NCBI GenBank assembly: GCA_038223055.1
Contig: JBBRHF010000107.1
Location: forward strand, 1 to 14,809
Reading direction: 5' to 3'
Length of the DNA: 14,809 bases
Source of the DNA: JBBRHF01 sp038223055
Lineage (GTDB): Bacteria > Actinomycetota > Actinomycetes > JACCUZ01
The notes below the pieces were generated by a model. That model worked only from the letters and a program-made list of their open reading frames with translations, was not told where the DNA came from and did not search any database. The translations under genes were made by a program, and so were the position numbers. Positions 1-9,500 of this stretch are shown here, piece after piece; the first letter of the stretch is position 1; each line of letters starts with the position of its first letter.

Positions 1-3000
1 GCAGCTCGGTGATTCGGATGACCGTCAGGTCGATGTCGAGCGGCAGGGCCAGCTCGAAGCGGCCCGGAGACGCCGGGTCGCCGCCTTCGATCGTCAGGTT
101 GCCGTTGCGGTAGACGACCGTGAGGTCGAACGGTGCTGTGAGGTGCTCGGGGAGCACCCTGCGCAGGAAGCTGTCGGCGTCCTCGCCGGAGATGTCGACG
201 TCGGCGTCGGTGACCGCAAGCCCCGCCCCCCAGCCGCCGACCGAGACCTGGGGGTTGTTCGCGTCGTCGAACAGGTCGACCTCGAGGAAGAGCAGCCCGC
301 CGAGGGTGCCGAGCACGAGCGTGCCCTGCAGCAGGTTCGCGCCCTCGCGGCCGAAGTCGGCGCCGATCCCGATGAGGTCGAGCGCCGCGGTCGGCCGCAC
401 CGGCAGCACGCCGCCGGGCCAGGGCTCGACAAGCCACACGGTGACGCCGCCGCCTGTGTCGTCGAGCCAGGCGGCGTCCCCGAACCGGAGGGTGACGGTG
501 AGGTCCTGCGAGGCCTCGACCTTGACCCAGCCACGCAGCCGTACGCCGGTGCGGACGCCGCCGGACACGGGCTGGGAGACCAGGGTGAGGGTGAGGACGC
601 CGCTGTCGTCGGCGTCGTCCAGCACTCGGATCCCGACGCCCGACGCGGCACGCTGGAAGGCCCGCAGCACGGCCTCGCCGGGGTCGGGCAGGGTGTCCTC
701 GAGCAGGCCGGCGGCCTGGAGCAGGTCGCGGGCGGACGGGCCCGGGCCCGTCGTGTAGGGCGGTCCCCACAGCGGGGCGTCGAGCAGGTCGTCGAACGCC
801 GCGACGAGCACCTGCACGGCGAGCGGGATGCCCCAGCGCTCGACCAGCAGCAGCGCCGCCTGGTCCGGCCCGTGCGAGGCGACGACCTCCTGGGTGGGGG
901 CCAGGCGCAGCTCCAGGTCGGGTTGGGTGCCGTCGCCGAAAGGGACGACGGCGACCGTGAACCGCACGCCGGACGGACCGTCCAGGTCGGCCACCAGGCC
1001 CACGACGAGCGCCGGCTGGATGGCAGCGAGCATCCCGCCCGCCGCCAGGTGCAGCGCCAGGCCGGCGACGAGGTCCCCGGCGTCGTAGCCGAGCCGGGCC
1101 TCGTCGAGCCGGATCGGGCCGAGGACGACGTGCGCGGCCGCCAGGGTGATCACCGGTTGCTTCGCGGCCGTCCAGCCCAGGCACAGGCCGATGTTCCCGC
1201 CACCGAGGCCGGCGTTCGTGTCGGTCGGCAGCGAGACCGTCCAGGTGACCGTGCTCCCGTTGGCGTCGACGTCGCCGAAGGGCAGCGGAAGCGCGTCCAG
1301 CACCGCCCCCACGGCAGCCGTGATTGATGCGGGGTCTTCGACCAAGTCCTCCCACCAGGTCGGGTCGAGCATCGCCGCGAGCCGGTCGGCACGCTCGGGC
1401 TTCGTGAAGCCCTGGGCGTCGCGGCCGTACACGCCCACGGCCTGTGCGACGGTGAGCGCGGCGTCCAGCGGGCTGCCGGGCTGGATCCCGCCGGCCGGAG
1501 TGAGCTCGGTGACGAGGTCCTGCAGCACCCGGGGGAGCAGCCGTTCGGCAGCCGCGGCCAGCGCGCCCAACCCGGAGAACGTCGGGAGGAGCTCGATCCG
1601 CTCGCCCGCACCCGCGCCCGCCCCGATGGAGGGGGTCACGCCGACCGTCAGACCCGTGGGGTCGGCGCCGAGGTCGATCGCGACCTTCCCCCACGCGCCC
1701 GGCAGCGTCACGGTGACGGCGACCCCGCCGACCGGGGCCACCGTGGCCGAGACGCCGTTGCCCGTCGGCGAGTCGACAAGGGTGACCCGCAGGCCGACGT
1801 CCGGGGCGAGAGCGAACCCGTCGGCGATCGGCAGCGTCCCGGCGAGTCGGATCTCCACCGGCTCGCCTGCATCGCCGGTGGCCCGCACGGCGAGGCCGCC
1901 GGGCAGCTCGACGCTGCCTGGGGTGGTCGGCGCGGGGCGGCCCAGCGCCGCCCCGATCGCCTCCAGCACCCGGCCGACGGCTGGTCCGTCGAGCGGTTCC
2001 ACCCACCGCAGCGGGTCGGTGAGGACCTGGTCGACCGGGACGGCGGCCAGGCGTCCGGCGAGCACGTCGCCGAGTGCCGGGGCGAGCAGCCCGGTGAGGA
2101 CGGCCCGAGGCAGGGCGGCGACAATTGCGGCGCTGACGTCGGCGGCCTTGGTCCCCCCCGGGAGCAGCGAGACCGGCGGCACCCAGGGCGGCAGGCTCAG
2201 CTCGAGGGCCGGTGCCTGGCCGGCGCGCCAGGCCAGGCGTAGCCCGCCGGTGGCGCCGCCGAGCGACAGGGCGGCTTCGGCGGCCGTCGTCCATCCCGGC
2301 AGCGTGACGGCGAGGTCGGCTGAGACGGCCACCGCGTCGCCGGTGTCATCGACGGTGCGCAGGCGGAGCGTCCACGGGGCCAGAGTGACGTCGAGCGTGA
2401 CACCCCGGGTGAGCGAGAAGGTCCAGCCGCCGGCGGCGCCGGGCGTCCGGGTGGCGCCGAGCCCGGCACCGAGCGCGTCGAGCACCGCGCCCGCTTTGGG
2501 CGTCAGGGCGCCCGCCGGGCTCGTGATCAGGGAGGACAGCGCCCCGACGTCGACCGTCGCCGTCCCCGCGGGGTCGATGACGACCAGCCCAGCCGCCGTG
2601 AGTACGGCGAGCACGGGCGCGACCGCAGGGCCCTCGGCCAGCCCTTCGGGGAGTGCCACGAGACCGGCCCCTGAGGCGCGGCTGGTGAGGGCGGTGACCA
2701 GGCTGGCGAGGTCCAGGCGCCGCGTGCGGGTCCCGGCCGGACCGGCCTCGTGGAGGACCGCGAACGGCGACATCGCCAGCCCGGTCGGCGCCCGGTCCAG
2801 CACGAGCCCGACCTCGGCCCAGCGGCACCGCGCCCGGGCCCGGTCGGCGGGGTCGGTGCCGTCGCCGCTGGCGAGCCAGCCGCCAGGCCAGCCGGCGGCG
2901 TCCCGGCGCAGCACGGCCTTTGCCAGCAGGCGCTGTGCCGGCCGCGGCGGCTCCGGCGCGGCCGGATCCAGGCGCACCCGGCTGAGGTCCGCGCGCAGGT

Positions 3001-6000
3001 GGATCTCGGCGGTCGCGTCACCGGCGCCGCCCTGCGGCAGGGGGACAACTGCCTGGATCCCGAGCCCGAGATGGGTCGCTGTCGGGCGTGGCGCCGGTGC
3101 GGGTGGGTTGTCGGACCCAGGCAGTCGCGGGCCGAGCAGCGCGGGCAGGTCGGCGTCGAGCCGCCCGCCGATGGCGAGCGCCGCCACGGTTGCCGTCAGG
3201 GTCTCCGGTGGGACTCCTAGGCCGGTCGCGGTGGCGGCCCCGGGCGGCGGCAATGCGCCGTCCCGGGTGGGGCCGCCGTCCAGCACGGCGGCGAGAAAGG
3301 CCAGGGCCGGGACCGTCCGGCTGGTCGCCGCGTCGTCGCCGACCCCGTCGGCCAGCAACGCCGCTGCCACTCGCACGGCGTCCGCGACATGGGCCTGGCT
3401 CACGGTGCCGGCGACCGCGGCGTCGTCCTCGGGTACGGCGTTGACTGTGCCGATCGTGATGACGCCGCGGACCCTGCCGGGCCCGCGCTCGGCGCTGACC
3501 CGGGCGGCGAGCCCGGCGATCCCGTGCCCGACCAAGATGACCTTCGATGCACCGGTGAGCGCGAGGACGCGGTTGACGACGTCGTCGACCTGCGTGGCGA
3601 GCGCTAGAACGTGCCCGGTGCCGTTGTCGTCCAGGGCGACCGGGTAGGCCAGGGCCGCCGCGTTGAGCGAGTCGGCGTCCGGGTCATGCCCGGGGTCCAG
3701 GGTGGCGACGAGCGCGTCCCAGCCGCGCGGGCCCGGGCTGGTACCCGCGGCGAGCAGCACCACCGGGCCACCCCAGGCGGCGACCTGCGCCTGGACCTGG
3801 GCGACCGTGGAGGGATGCCCGGGCAGCTCGTGGTGCCCGCAGCTGACGGGCGTGCCCGCGGGATGCGGGCCGATGGCGGCGGAGTACGGGACCAGCCCGT
3901 CCCCGGCGGCGAGCAGCTCGGCGAGCGTGTCAAGGCCGCCGTCCAGCCAGATCCGCCGGCGACCGCTGAGCAGCTCGGCGAGCGACTCCCGCGCCGGGTC
4001 CGGCGGCGGCGCGGGGTCCAGCCACACCAGTCCGGCCGTCGGGTCGGCGCCCTGGTCAGGCACGAGCGGGACCACCCACGGGTCGTCATAGCTGCCGGTG
4101 CCGGTGACGGCCATCGCACCGGCGAGGCGCTCGGCCAGCCACTCCAGCGCCGGGGTGATCAGCGGGGCGCCGTCCGGGGACGTCGCCGCGGCCGCCGCGA
4201 GGACCCGCTGACGCAGGGCGGCCACGGGGTCGGCGAGCAGCGCGGCCAGGTCGGCGGTCGTGCTGGGCAGCAGGGTCAGCCAACCGGTGGGCTGACCGAA
4301 GGCGCGCAGCGCGGCAGCGAGGGCGAGCCGAACCAGGGCCGGGACGACGTCCGGGTCGACCCCGAGGCCGAGGTCGGGCTTGGCCAGGTCGAGGCCGCCG
4401 CCGGGCGGCGGCAGGACCAGCGGGGTGGGCGGGGTGCTGTCGGTGCCGATGCCCACGGTCAGGCCGGTGAACTCGACCCGCAGGTCGGGCAGCGAGCCCG
4501 GGACCCAGGTGAGCGCGACGTCGACGCTGTCCGCGCCGACCCAGGGCTCACCCTCCGCGGTGTCGCCGAGCAGAGGCGGGTCGGTGAGGGTGACGGCCAG
4601 CCGCTGCGAGCCGAGGAACCGGCCCTTTCCGGCGTCGTTCTCGGGGAGGTCGAATGCGGCGAGCTCCGCGGTCCAGTCCGCTCGCCAGATCTCGCTCGCC
4701 GCGGCGCCGCGCACCCCGAGGCGCAGCCTGCGCATGCCGTCGCCACCGACATCGCCGACGGCGTCGTCCCAGGCCACAAGGGCGAGGTCGAGACCGTCAG
4801 CCGCGACAAGGGACACGGCCCACGGGTCGGCGCGCGTTCCCGAGCCGTCGAGTGCGCTGTCCAGGCCGAGTAGCCCGGCGAGCTCGCGAAGCAGCGTCCC
4901 CCAGGACAGCGCCGGCGCGGCGAGGACCTGCCGGTGGAACTGAGCGACGGCGCGGACCACGTCCCCGCCGCCCAGCAGCCCGGCGAGGTCGAGCACCGGC
5001 CATCCGGGGATGGGGTCACCGGCGTCGTCGTCCGGGGTGGCCAGCCCGAGAAGGGCGAGCGCGCGCAGGGCAGTCCCGTCGTCGCCGATGGCCTGGGAGA
5101 GTGCCTGGCCGACCAGCGTCGTGCCGGTGCTGGCCACGGCCTGGGCGCTGGACAGGTCGAGTGCGTAGCGCTGGCCGCCGACGAGAACGTCGTCCAGCCG
5201 CAGCGTGGGGACCACGGTGACACCGTCCCAGCGCGCTCCCGCGACGATCCGGCCGAGATCCTGCCCCGCCAGCGCGCTGACAGGGACGGTCAGCAACACG
5301 TCGGCAGCGGGCAACGGGGTGACCGGGGCCGTGCTGCCGACCAGGCCGACCGCGAGCAGGTCGACCGTGGCGGTAAGCGCGGCGCCCCGCGTCGCCTCCC
5401 CGGCCGTGGCGGTCACGCCGACGCCGAGATGCAGCGCTCCGGACGCGTCTGCGAAAGCAAGAAGGTCGACCGCGACGTCGCCGCCCAGACGCAGCAGTGT
5501 GGACCTCAGCGGGTGAGCCGGGTCGCCCGTACCGGTGACGTCGGGGTCGGCGTCGTCGAAAGGCAGCGCGCCGACCAGCCCGGCGACGTGCCCGAACCAG
5601 GCGGAAAGCTGGGCCGGGTCTGCGACGATGCCGGCGAGCCACCCGCGCAGGCTGGCCGGGTTCGACACGGTCTGGGCTAGCGGCAGCTCAGGCAGGGTGG
5701 TGTCGCCGACGCCGACAATGCCGAAGAGGTGCCCGGCCAGGCGCTGCAGAGCCTTGGCGCTGTCGGGGTCGAGTCCGGCGGCTCCTGCGACCTGGGCGAG
5801 CACGGAGCGCACGAGCAGCGCGACGGCGTCCAACACCTCGGTGTCGAGCCGGGTCGGGTCGATCTCGACCGCGTCGCCCTCATCCTCCAGACGAATCCTG
5901 GCCCGGACGTTGCCCGCGACGTCAACCGCTACCCGCACGCCGACGACGTCCGGCCCGATCGAGCCGGAGTTGCCGGAGAGCGTCGCGACCACGGCGACGT

Positions 6001-6415
6001 CCAACGGGTGCGCCACCGACGCCGCCACCGCCCGGACGTCGTCTCCGCCCACGTCGACCAACGGCAGGTTCGCGACCACCTGGATGGCGGGGGCGACGTC
6101 CGGCCGCGTGCCGGCAATGAGGGTGACGCCGATGACATCGTCCTCGACACTGAGGTAGGCGTTGCCGATGTCGTTGTGCGCGAGCAACGGGTGCCAGGTG
6201 GCTCCCGGGGGGGTAAGTGGGTGCCGCTGCGGTGGCAGGGCGTCGTCCAGGAGGCGGAACAGGGCCGCGCGCTGGGTCGGGTTCGACAGGCAGGTGCCGA
6301 TGGACTCCAGCGGGTGGGAGAACCATCCCCCGACGACGTTGCCGTCCGCGTCAAGGAGCCCCAGCGCGGTCAGCAGGCTGGTGAGCGTCGGGTCGACCTC
6401 GACGGAGAGCCCCAC
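1..6415 (-). CDS. Giant hypothetical beta-rich protein, C-terminus beyond the window
   Basis: Function not recognised. A single minus-strand frame is open from an in-frame stop at 6479-6481 to the left edge, giving at least 2138 codons. GTG at 6413-6415 is the preferred start because a G-rich Shine-Dalgarno-like run lies about six bases upstream; an in-frame GTG at 6461-6463 is the alternative. The protein begins MGLSVEVDPTLTSLLTALG, and no signal peptide is seen. It consists of repeated modules: alternating V/T/L strands with D/G turns, separated by helical stretches of the type 'VLDALGxxLG' and 'LAGLLG', plus many Trp-containing strands. Residues about 880-1010 look like a degenerate alpha/beta hydrolase. 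The last visible residues (strands ending LPLDIDLTVIRITEL) resemble, from memory only, the opening of DUF6603-type large proteins. It is divergent from the toxin-like gene at 6580. It could be a structural, adhesin-like or cargo protein; the sequence does not decide. The large plus-strand frames across it are antisense shadows. Confidence 0.85.
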   Translation of the reverse strand, partial: MGLSVEVDPTLTSLLTALGLLDADGNVVGGWFSHPLESIGTCLSNPTQRAALFRLLDDALPPQRHPLTPPGATWHPLLAHNDIGNAYLSVEDDVIGVTLIAGTRPDVAPAIQVVANLPLVDVGGDDVRAVAASVAHPLDVAVVATLSGNSGSIGPDVVGVRVAVDVAGNVRARIRLEDEGDAVEIDPTRLDTEVLDAVALLVRSVLAQVAGAAGLDPDSAKALQRLAGHLFGIVGVGDTTLPELPLAQTVSNPASLRGWLAGIVADPAQLSAWFGHVAGLVGALPFDDADPDVTGTGDPAHPLRSTLLRLGGDVAVDLLAFADASGALHLGVGVTATAGEATRGAALTATVDLLAVGLVGSTAPVTPLPAADVLLTVPVSALAGQDLGRIVAGARWDGVTVVPTLRLDDVLVGGQRYALDLSSAQAVASTGTTLVGQALSQAIGDDGTALRALALLGLATPDDDAGDPIPGWPVLDLAGLLGGGDVVRAVAQFHRQVLAAPALSWGTLLRELAGLLGLDSALDGSGTRADPWAVSLVAADGLDLALVAWDDAVGDVGGDGMRRLRLGVRGAAASEIWRADWTAELAAFDLPENDAGKGRFLGSQRLAVTLTDPPLLGDTAEGEPWVGADSVDVALTWVPGSLPDLRVEFTGLTVGIGTDSTPPTPLVLPPPGGGLDLAKPDLGLGVDPDVVPALVRLALAAALRAFGQPTGWLTLLPSTTADLAALLADPVAALRQRVLAAAAATSPDGAPLITPALEWLAERLAGAMAVTGTGSYDDPWVVPLVPDQGADPTAGLVWLDPAPPPDPARESLAELLSGRRRIWLDGGLDTLAELLAAGDGLVPYSAAIGPHPAGTPVSCGHHELPGHPSTVAQVQAQVAAWGGPVVLLAAGTSPGPRGWDALVATLDPGHDPDADSLNAAALAYPVALDDNGTGHVLALATQVDDVVNRVLALTGASKVILVGHGIAGLAARVSAERGPGRVRGVITIGTVNAVPEDDAAVAGTVSQAHVADAVRVAAALLADGVGDDAATSRTVPALAFLAAVLDGGPTRDGALPPPGAATATGLGVPPETLTATVAALAIGGRLDADLPALLGPRLPGSDNPPAPAPRPTATHLGLGIQAVVPLPQGGAGDATAEIHLRADLSRVRLDPAAPEPPRPAQRLLAKAVLRRDAAGWPGGWLASGDGTDPADRARARCRWAEVGLVLDRAPTGLAMSPFAVLHEAGPAGTRTRRLDLASLVTALTSRASGAGLVALPEGLAEGPAVAPVLAVLTAAGLVVIDPAGTATVDVGALSSLITSPAGALTPKAGAVLDALGAGLGATRTPGAAGGWTFSLTRGVTLDVTLAPWTLRLRTVDDTGDAVAVSADLAVTLPGWTTAAEAALSLGGATGGLRLAWRAGQAPALELSLPPWVPPVSLLPGGTKAADVSAAIVAALPRAVLTGLLAPALGDVLAGRLAAVPVDQVLTDPLRWVEPLDGPAVGRVLEAIGAALGRPAPTTPGSVELPGGLAVRATGDAGEPVEIRLAGTLPIADGFALAPDVGLRVTLVDSPTGNGVSATVAPVGGVAVTVTLPGAWGKVAIDLGADPTGLTVGVTPSIGAGAGAGERIELLPTFSGLGALAAAAERLLPRVLQDLVTELTPAGGIQPGSPLDAALTVAQAVGVYGRDAQGFTKPERADRLAAMLDPTWWEDLVEDPASITAAVGAVLDALPLPFGDVDANGSTVTWTVSLPTDTNAGLGGGNIGLCLGWTAAKQPVITLAAAHVVLGPIRLDEARLGYDAGDLVAGLALHLAAGGMLAAIQPALVVGLVADLDGPSGVRFTVAVVPFGDGTQPDLELRLAPTQEVVASHGPDQAALLLVERWGIPLAVQVLVAAFDDLLDAPLWGPPYTTGPGPSARDLLQAAGLLEDTLPDPGEAVLRAFQRAASGVGIRVLDDADDSGVLTLTLVSQPVSGGVRTGVRLRGWVKVEASQDLTVTLRFGDAAWLDDTGGGVTVWLVEPWPGGVLPVRPTAALDLIGIGADFGREGANLLQGTLVLGTLGGLLFLEVDLFDDANNPQVSVGGWGAGLAVTDADVDISGEDADSFLRRVLPEHLTAPFDLTVVYRNGNLTIEGGDPASPGRFELALPLDIDLTVIRITEL
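3390..3778 (-). other. Degenerate alpha/beta-hydrolase-like region inside the giant protein
   Basis: Residues about 880-1010 of the giant protein follow the order of a lipase or esterase core. A buried strand and turn (GPVVLLAAGTS) sits where a strand-HG oxyanion motif is usual. Next comes a variable stretch, a helix (QVDDVVNRVLAL), and then the strand-elbow-helix KVILVGHGIAGLAARVSAE. In active enzymes the elbow reads G-H-S-x-G-G; here the serine position is Gly965 (codon 3521-3523). The first motif also lacks the usual His-Gly. The fold assignment is an inference from this pattern. If it is right, the domain is probably catalytically dead and may serve binding or scaffolding. Confidence 0.55.
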
Positions 6416-6579
6416 ACCGGCCCCCCGTGGTCTGCGTCCGACAAGCCGGTTGTAGCCTTCCACCCCGCAAACACCCGGTCAAGCAGTCGTGCCGGGCCCG
6501 TGGCACGCTGCCGGCCCCTGACGGACTTTCGCCTTAGATTGGACGAGCGCCGGGCGGGCGCAGGGACGAGGGGACGCCG
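6416..6579. promoter_or_regulatory. Divergent intergenic region between the giant gene and the toxin-like gene
   Basis: This 164-bp gap must hold the start signals of both large genes. For the plus-strand gene, TAGATT at 6535-6540 fits a -10 element about 40 bases before the ATG, without a clear -35, and GAGGGGA at 6568-6574 is a good ribosome binding site five bases before the start. For the minus-strand gene, TTGACC (6477-6482 on the reverse strand) and TACAAC (6449-6454) look like promoter hexamers, but their 22-bp spacing is too long for a normal promoter. No convincing operator palindrome was seen. Confidence 0.4.
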
Positions 6580-9500
6580 ATGACCCAGACACTGAGCGGG
6601 TCCGACGCTCTTGCCGCGCTGATCGGCGACGCCGCCGCCGACTCCGACGCAGCCCAGGCGGCCACCCAGCCGCAGGGCCTCACCTGCCGGGTCCCGCACG
6701 ACCTGCTGTTGGAGCAGCTGTACCACGCGATCGACGACCTCGTGCCGAACGCGGTCGACGAGCTACGGCCGATCCGACGGCGCCTGTGGGCCTGGATGAA
6801 CCCCGCGGACGACGTCCCCGCGCCCTCCCCGCGAGCCGTGGCTCGGCGCGTGCGCGGTGTGGAACTGGCCTGGACGGTGACGGTGCATGTGGCGCCGGCG
6901 GTGGGCTACGTCGCCGAGCTCAACCAACCCCACCGCTACCTGCCCCCGTTCTATGCGGTGCTGCGGTCCTACCTGTGGGGTGCCCGGCGCTCGTACTGCT
7001 CGGCGGTCGCGGCGGCTCTTGACGACGGTCCACTCGAAGAGATCGAGCGACTCCAGGAGCAGGGCGGCGCGTACATCAAGGAGTTCACGCGACAGTTGCA
7101 GTACCTGTACCTGGACGACCCCCGGGGGCTCCAGGGGCAGATTCAAGATCTGGGGAAGACCGTCGTCTCGCTGGTCGCCCTGCGCGCCGAACGAGGAGCC
7201 GAGGCACTCCCCACCCGCGCCGCCGACGCCGCCACCCGAGTGGCGGCGACCCCGGTCGGCGGGCCGTGGTTTCGGCAAGCGGCCCTGCTGCTGGAGCTCG
7301 GCGAGCGCCGCGCCGACTTCGCCGCGCGCGAGGACCCGGAGCCATACCTGCGGTTCAGCCAGACGATCGAGGGATACGGCGTCGCGATCCAGCTGCTGGC
7401 CACCCGGGAGCGGCTGGACTGGCTGGCTGACCAGCAATGGTTCAACAGCGACGCGCTGACCCGGATCCGGGGCTACGTCACGGGCCTGGGCGATGCCCTG
7501 ATATCGGCCGAGAACGCCATCTCGCTACGCGAGCAGGGCCGGCACGTCGAGGCCGCGGCGGCGCAACACTCAGCGGTCACCAAGGCGACCGCAGTCACGA
7601 GCACCGCGCAATTCACGACCGACCTCGACGAGATCGCGGACACCCTTCAGCTGCAGGCCGAGATCAAGGCGGTCGCTGCGGGCGTCGCGATTGCGGCGGT
7701 GACGGTGGCCACCGCCGGTGCCGCAGGCGCCGTCGCGGGGACGGCGCTGAGCCTGGTCGTCGACACGTCCACGGCGTTCGGGGCGCTCGTCGTCTCCGGC
7801 GGCACGATCGCCGCCCGCCTCGCGTGGGAAACGCTCGTCGCCCGTGCCGGGTCGGAGTTGTTGCTCGGCCCGGACTCCATCAAGGACTCCACCTTCACCG
7901 AGGATCTCGGATGGCAGGCGCTGCAGAGCGCCGTCGTTTTCGTGGTGCTGCGCGGCGGGGGCAACTGGTTCGCGGCGATCGAGAAGGCCGCGGTCCGTGG
8001 CCGGCTGATGAGCACGCTGGCCAAGATCGCTGTCGAGCAGATCACGACGTACGGCTTCGGCGAGATGCAACATGTGATCAAGACCGGGCATACGCGCACC
8101 CTGCGCCAGGGGCTCGTGGCAGCCGCGAGCCAGATCTCCGGCGTGGCCGTGGGGGCCGTGGCCGGCGCCCTCGCCAAGTCCTTCGACGAGCGGATCGGTG
8201 CAGCCCGCACCGATCTCGGCGACGAGGGCAAGGCCGCGCTGGTCAAGGTCGAGCAGGACCGGGCAACGCTGATGACCGAGTTCGAGCCGGTGAAGAACGG
8301 GACCGCGACCGACGCCGAGTTCCTCGCCTGGGCGCAGCGCGCTGCCGAGGTCTGGAATCGCTACGCCGGGATCGTTCAAGGCCTTCCGGCTGGAGTCGCC
8401 AAGCAGGCCGCGCTCGGCCAGCTCACCTTGGCCAAAGGCGCGATCGAGCTGCGGCTGGCCGAGCTGGGGATCAGCGCGACGCTGACGGTGCCGGACGGTG
8501 TCCCCATGTTCGAGGGGATCCTTCCCGGGCTGGTGGCGGTGAGCGAGGACGGTCGTCCGGTGCTGGATGACGCCGTCCCGGCGAACCGGCGACGTCCCAC
8601 GGACGTGCCCGATGGCGTCCTGGCCCAGGACCCGGACGGCAGGCGCCAGCTGTTCCTGCCGGAGGACGCCCTGCCGGACTCGCCCATGAAGCCGGCCCGG
8701 CTCGCGCACGTACCCGAGGCGAACGTCCTCCCGACCGAATCCCCCGAGGTGCCGCCGACGATGGACCCGGTCGCTGCGATCGGGCTCGAGCGGCTCATGG
8801 CGGCGGCGCCGACGAACTGGCGGAAGATCCTGGCCGGGATCGCTGACGGCCAGGTGGAGTCGTTCCTCTCGCTGCTCGCCCATGACCAGCTCGCCAACCC
8901 CGCTTCCCTCAAGTCCCGCCTGCGCAAGCTGGCGGCGCTCGGGAAGGACGCCGAGTCCCTCGAGTTCGCTCGCCTCTGGGGCCCAGATCTGGCGTTGCGG
9001 CTTCGCTTGCGGTGCGGAACGAGGGGCAAGGAGTTCCGGAACGACCTGCGCCGTGCCGATGGCCTCTTGGAGGCCACACCCGAGGCCGACCGTCAGGCGC
9101 TTATCGACCGTATGTTGGCGGCGGGAAACAAGGAGGCGCTGCGCCGAATCCTCGGCACCGGCAAGCCGCCGCGACCGAAGTCCGGTCCGCAGACGTCCGA
9201 GAACCTGGGCGTCGACCGGAGCTCGCGCGAGTGGAGGCTGCTGCGCGATGAGCTCAAGACCGCCTTCCCCGCCGTGCAGACCAAGTGGGTCGCGCTGGCC
9301 GACTTCCGGCAGGCCTACCGCAAGGCGCGCACCCCGGCCATGCGCAAGGCGACCGCCGAGCAGCGGCGCCAGATGGTGCTCGACTTCGACGCCCTGCTCG
9401 TCACGGCCGGGATCCGGCCGGAAGAAGGACAGGCGGGCGACCATCGACCCGCCAACAACCTGCGGGGGAAGTACGCCGAGTACCTGTTCGTCCCGGACGG

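Noticed and set aside
143..3647. Long plus-strand frames of 394 and 833 codons across the left region
   Set aside because: They are antisense to the continuous minus-strand frame. Their translations are dominated by Arg/Ser/Pro/Thr/Ala or Gly/Arg/Gln without domains, as expected for shadow frames in GC-rich DNA.
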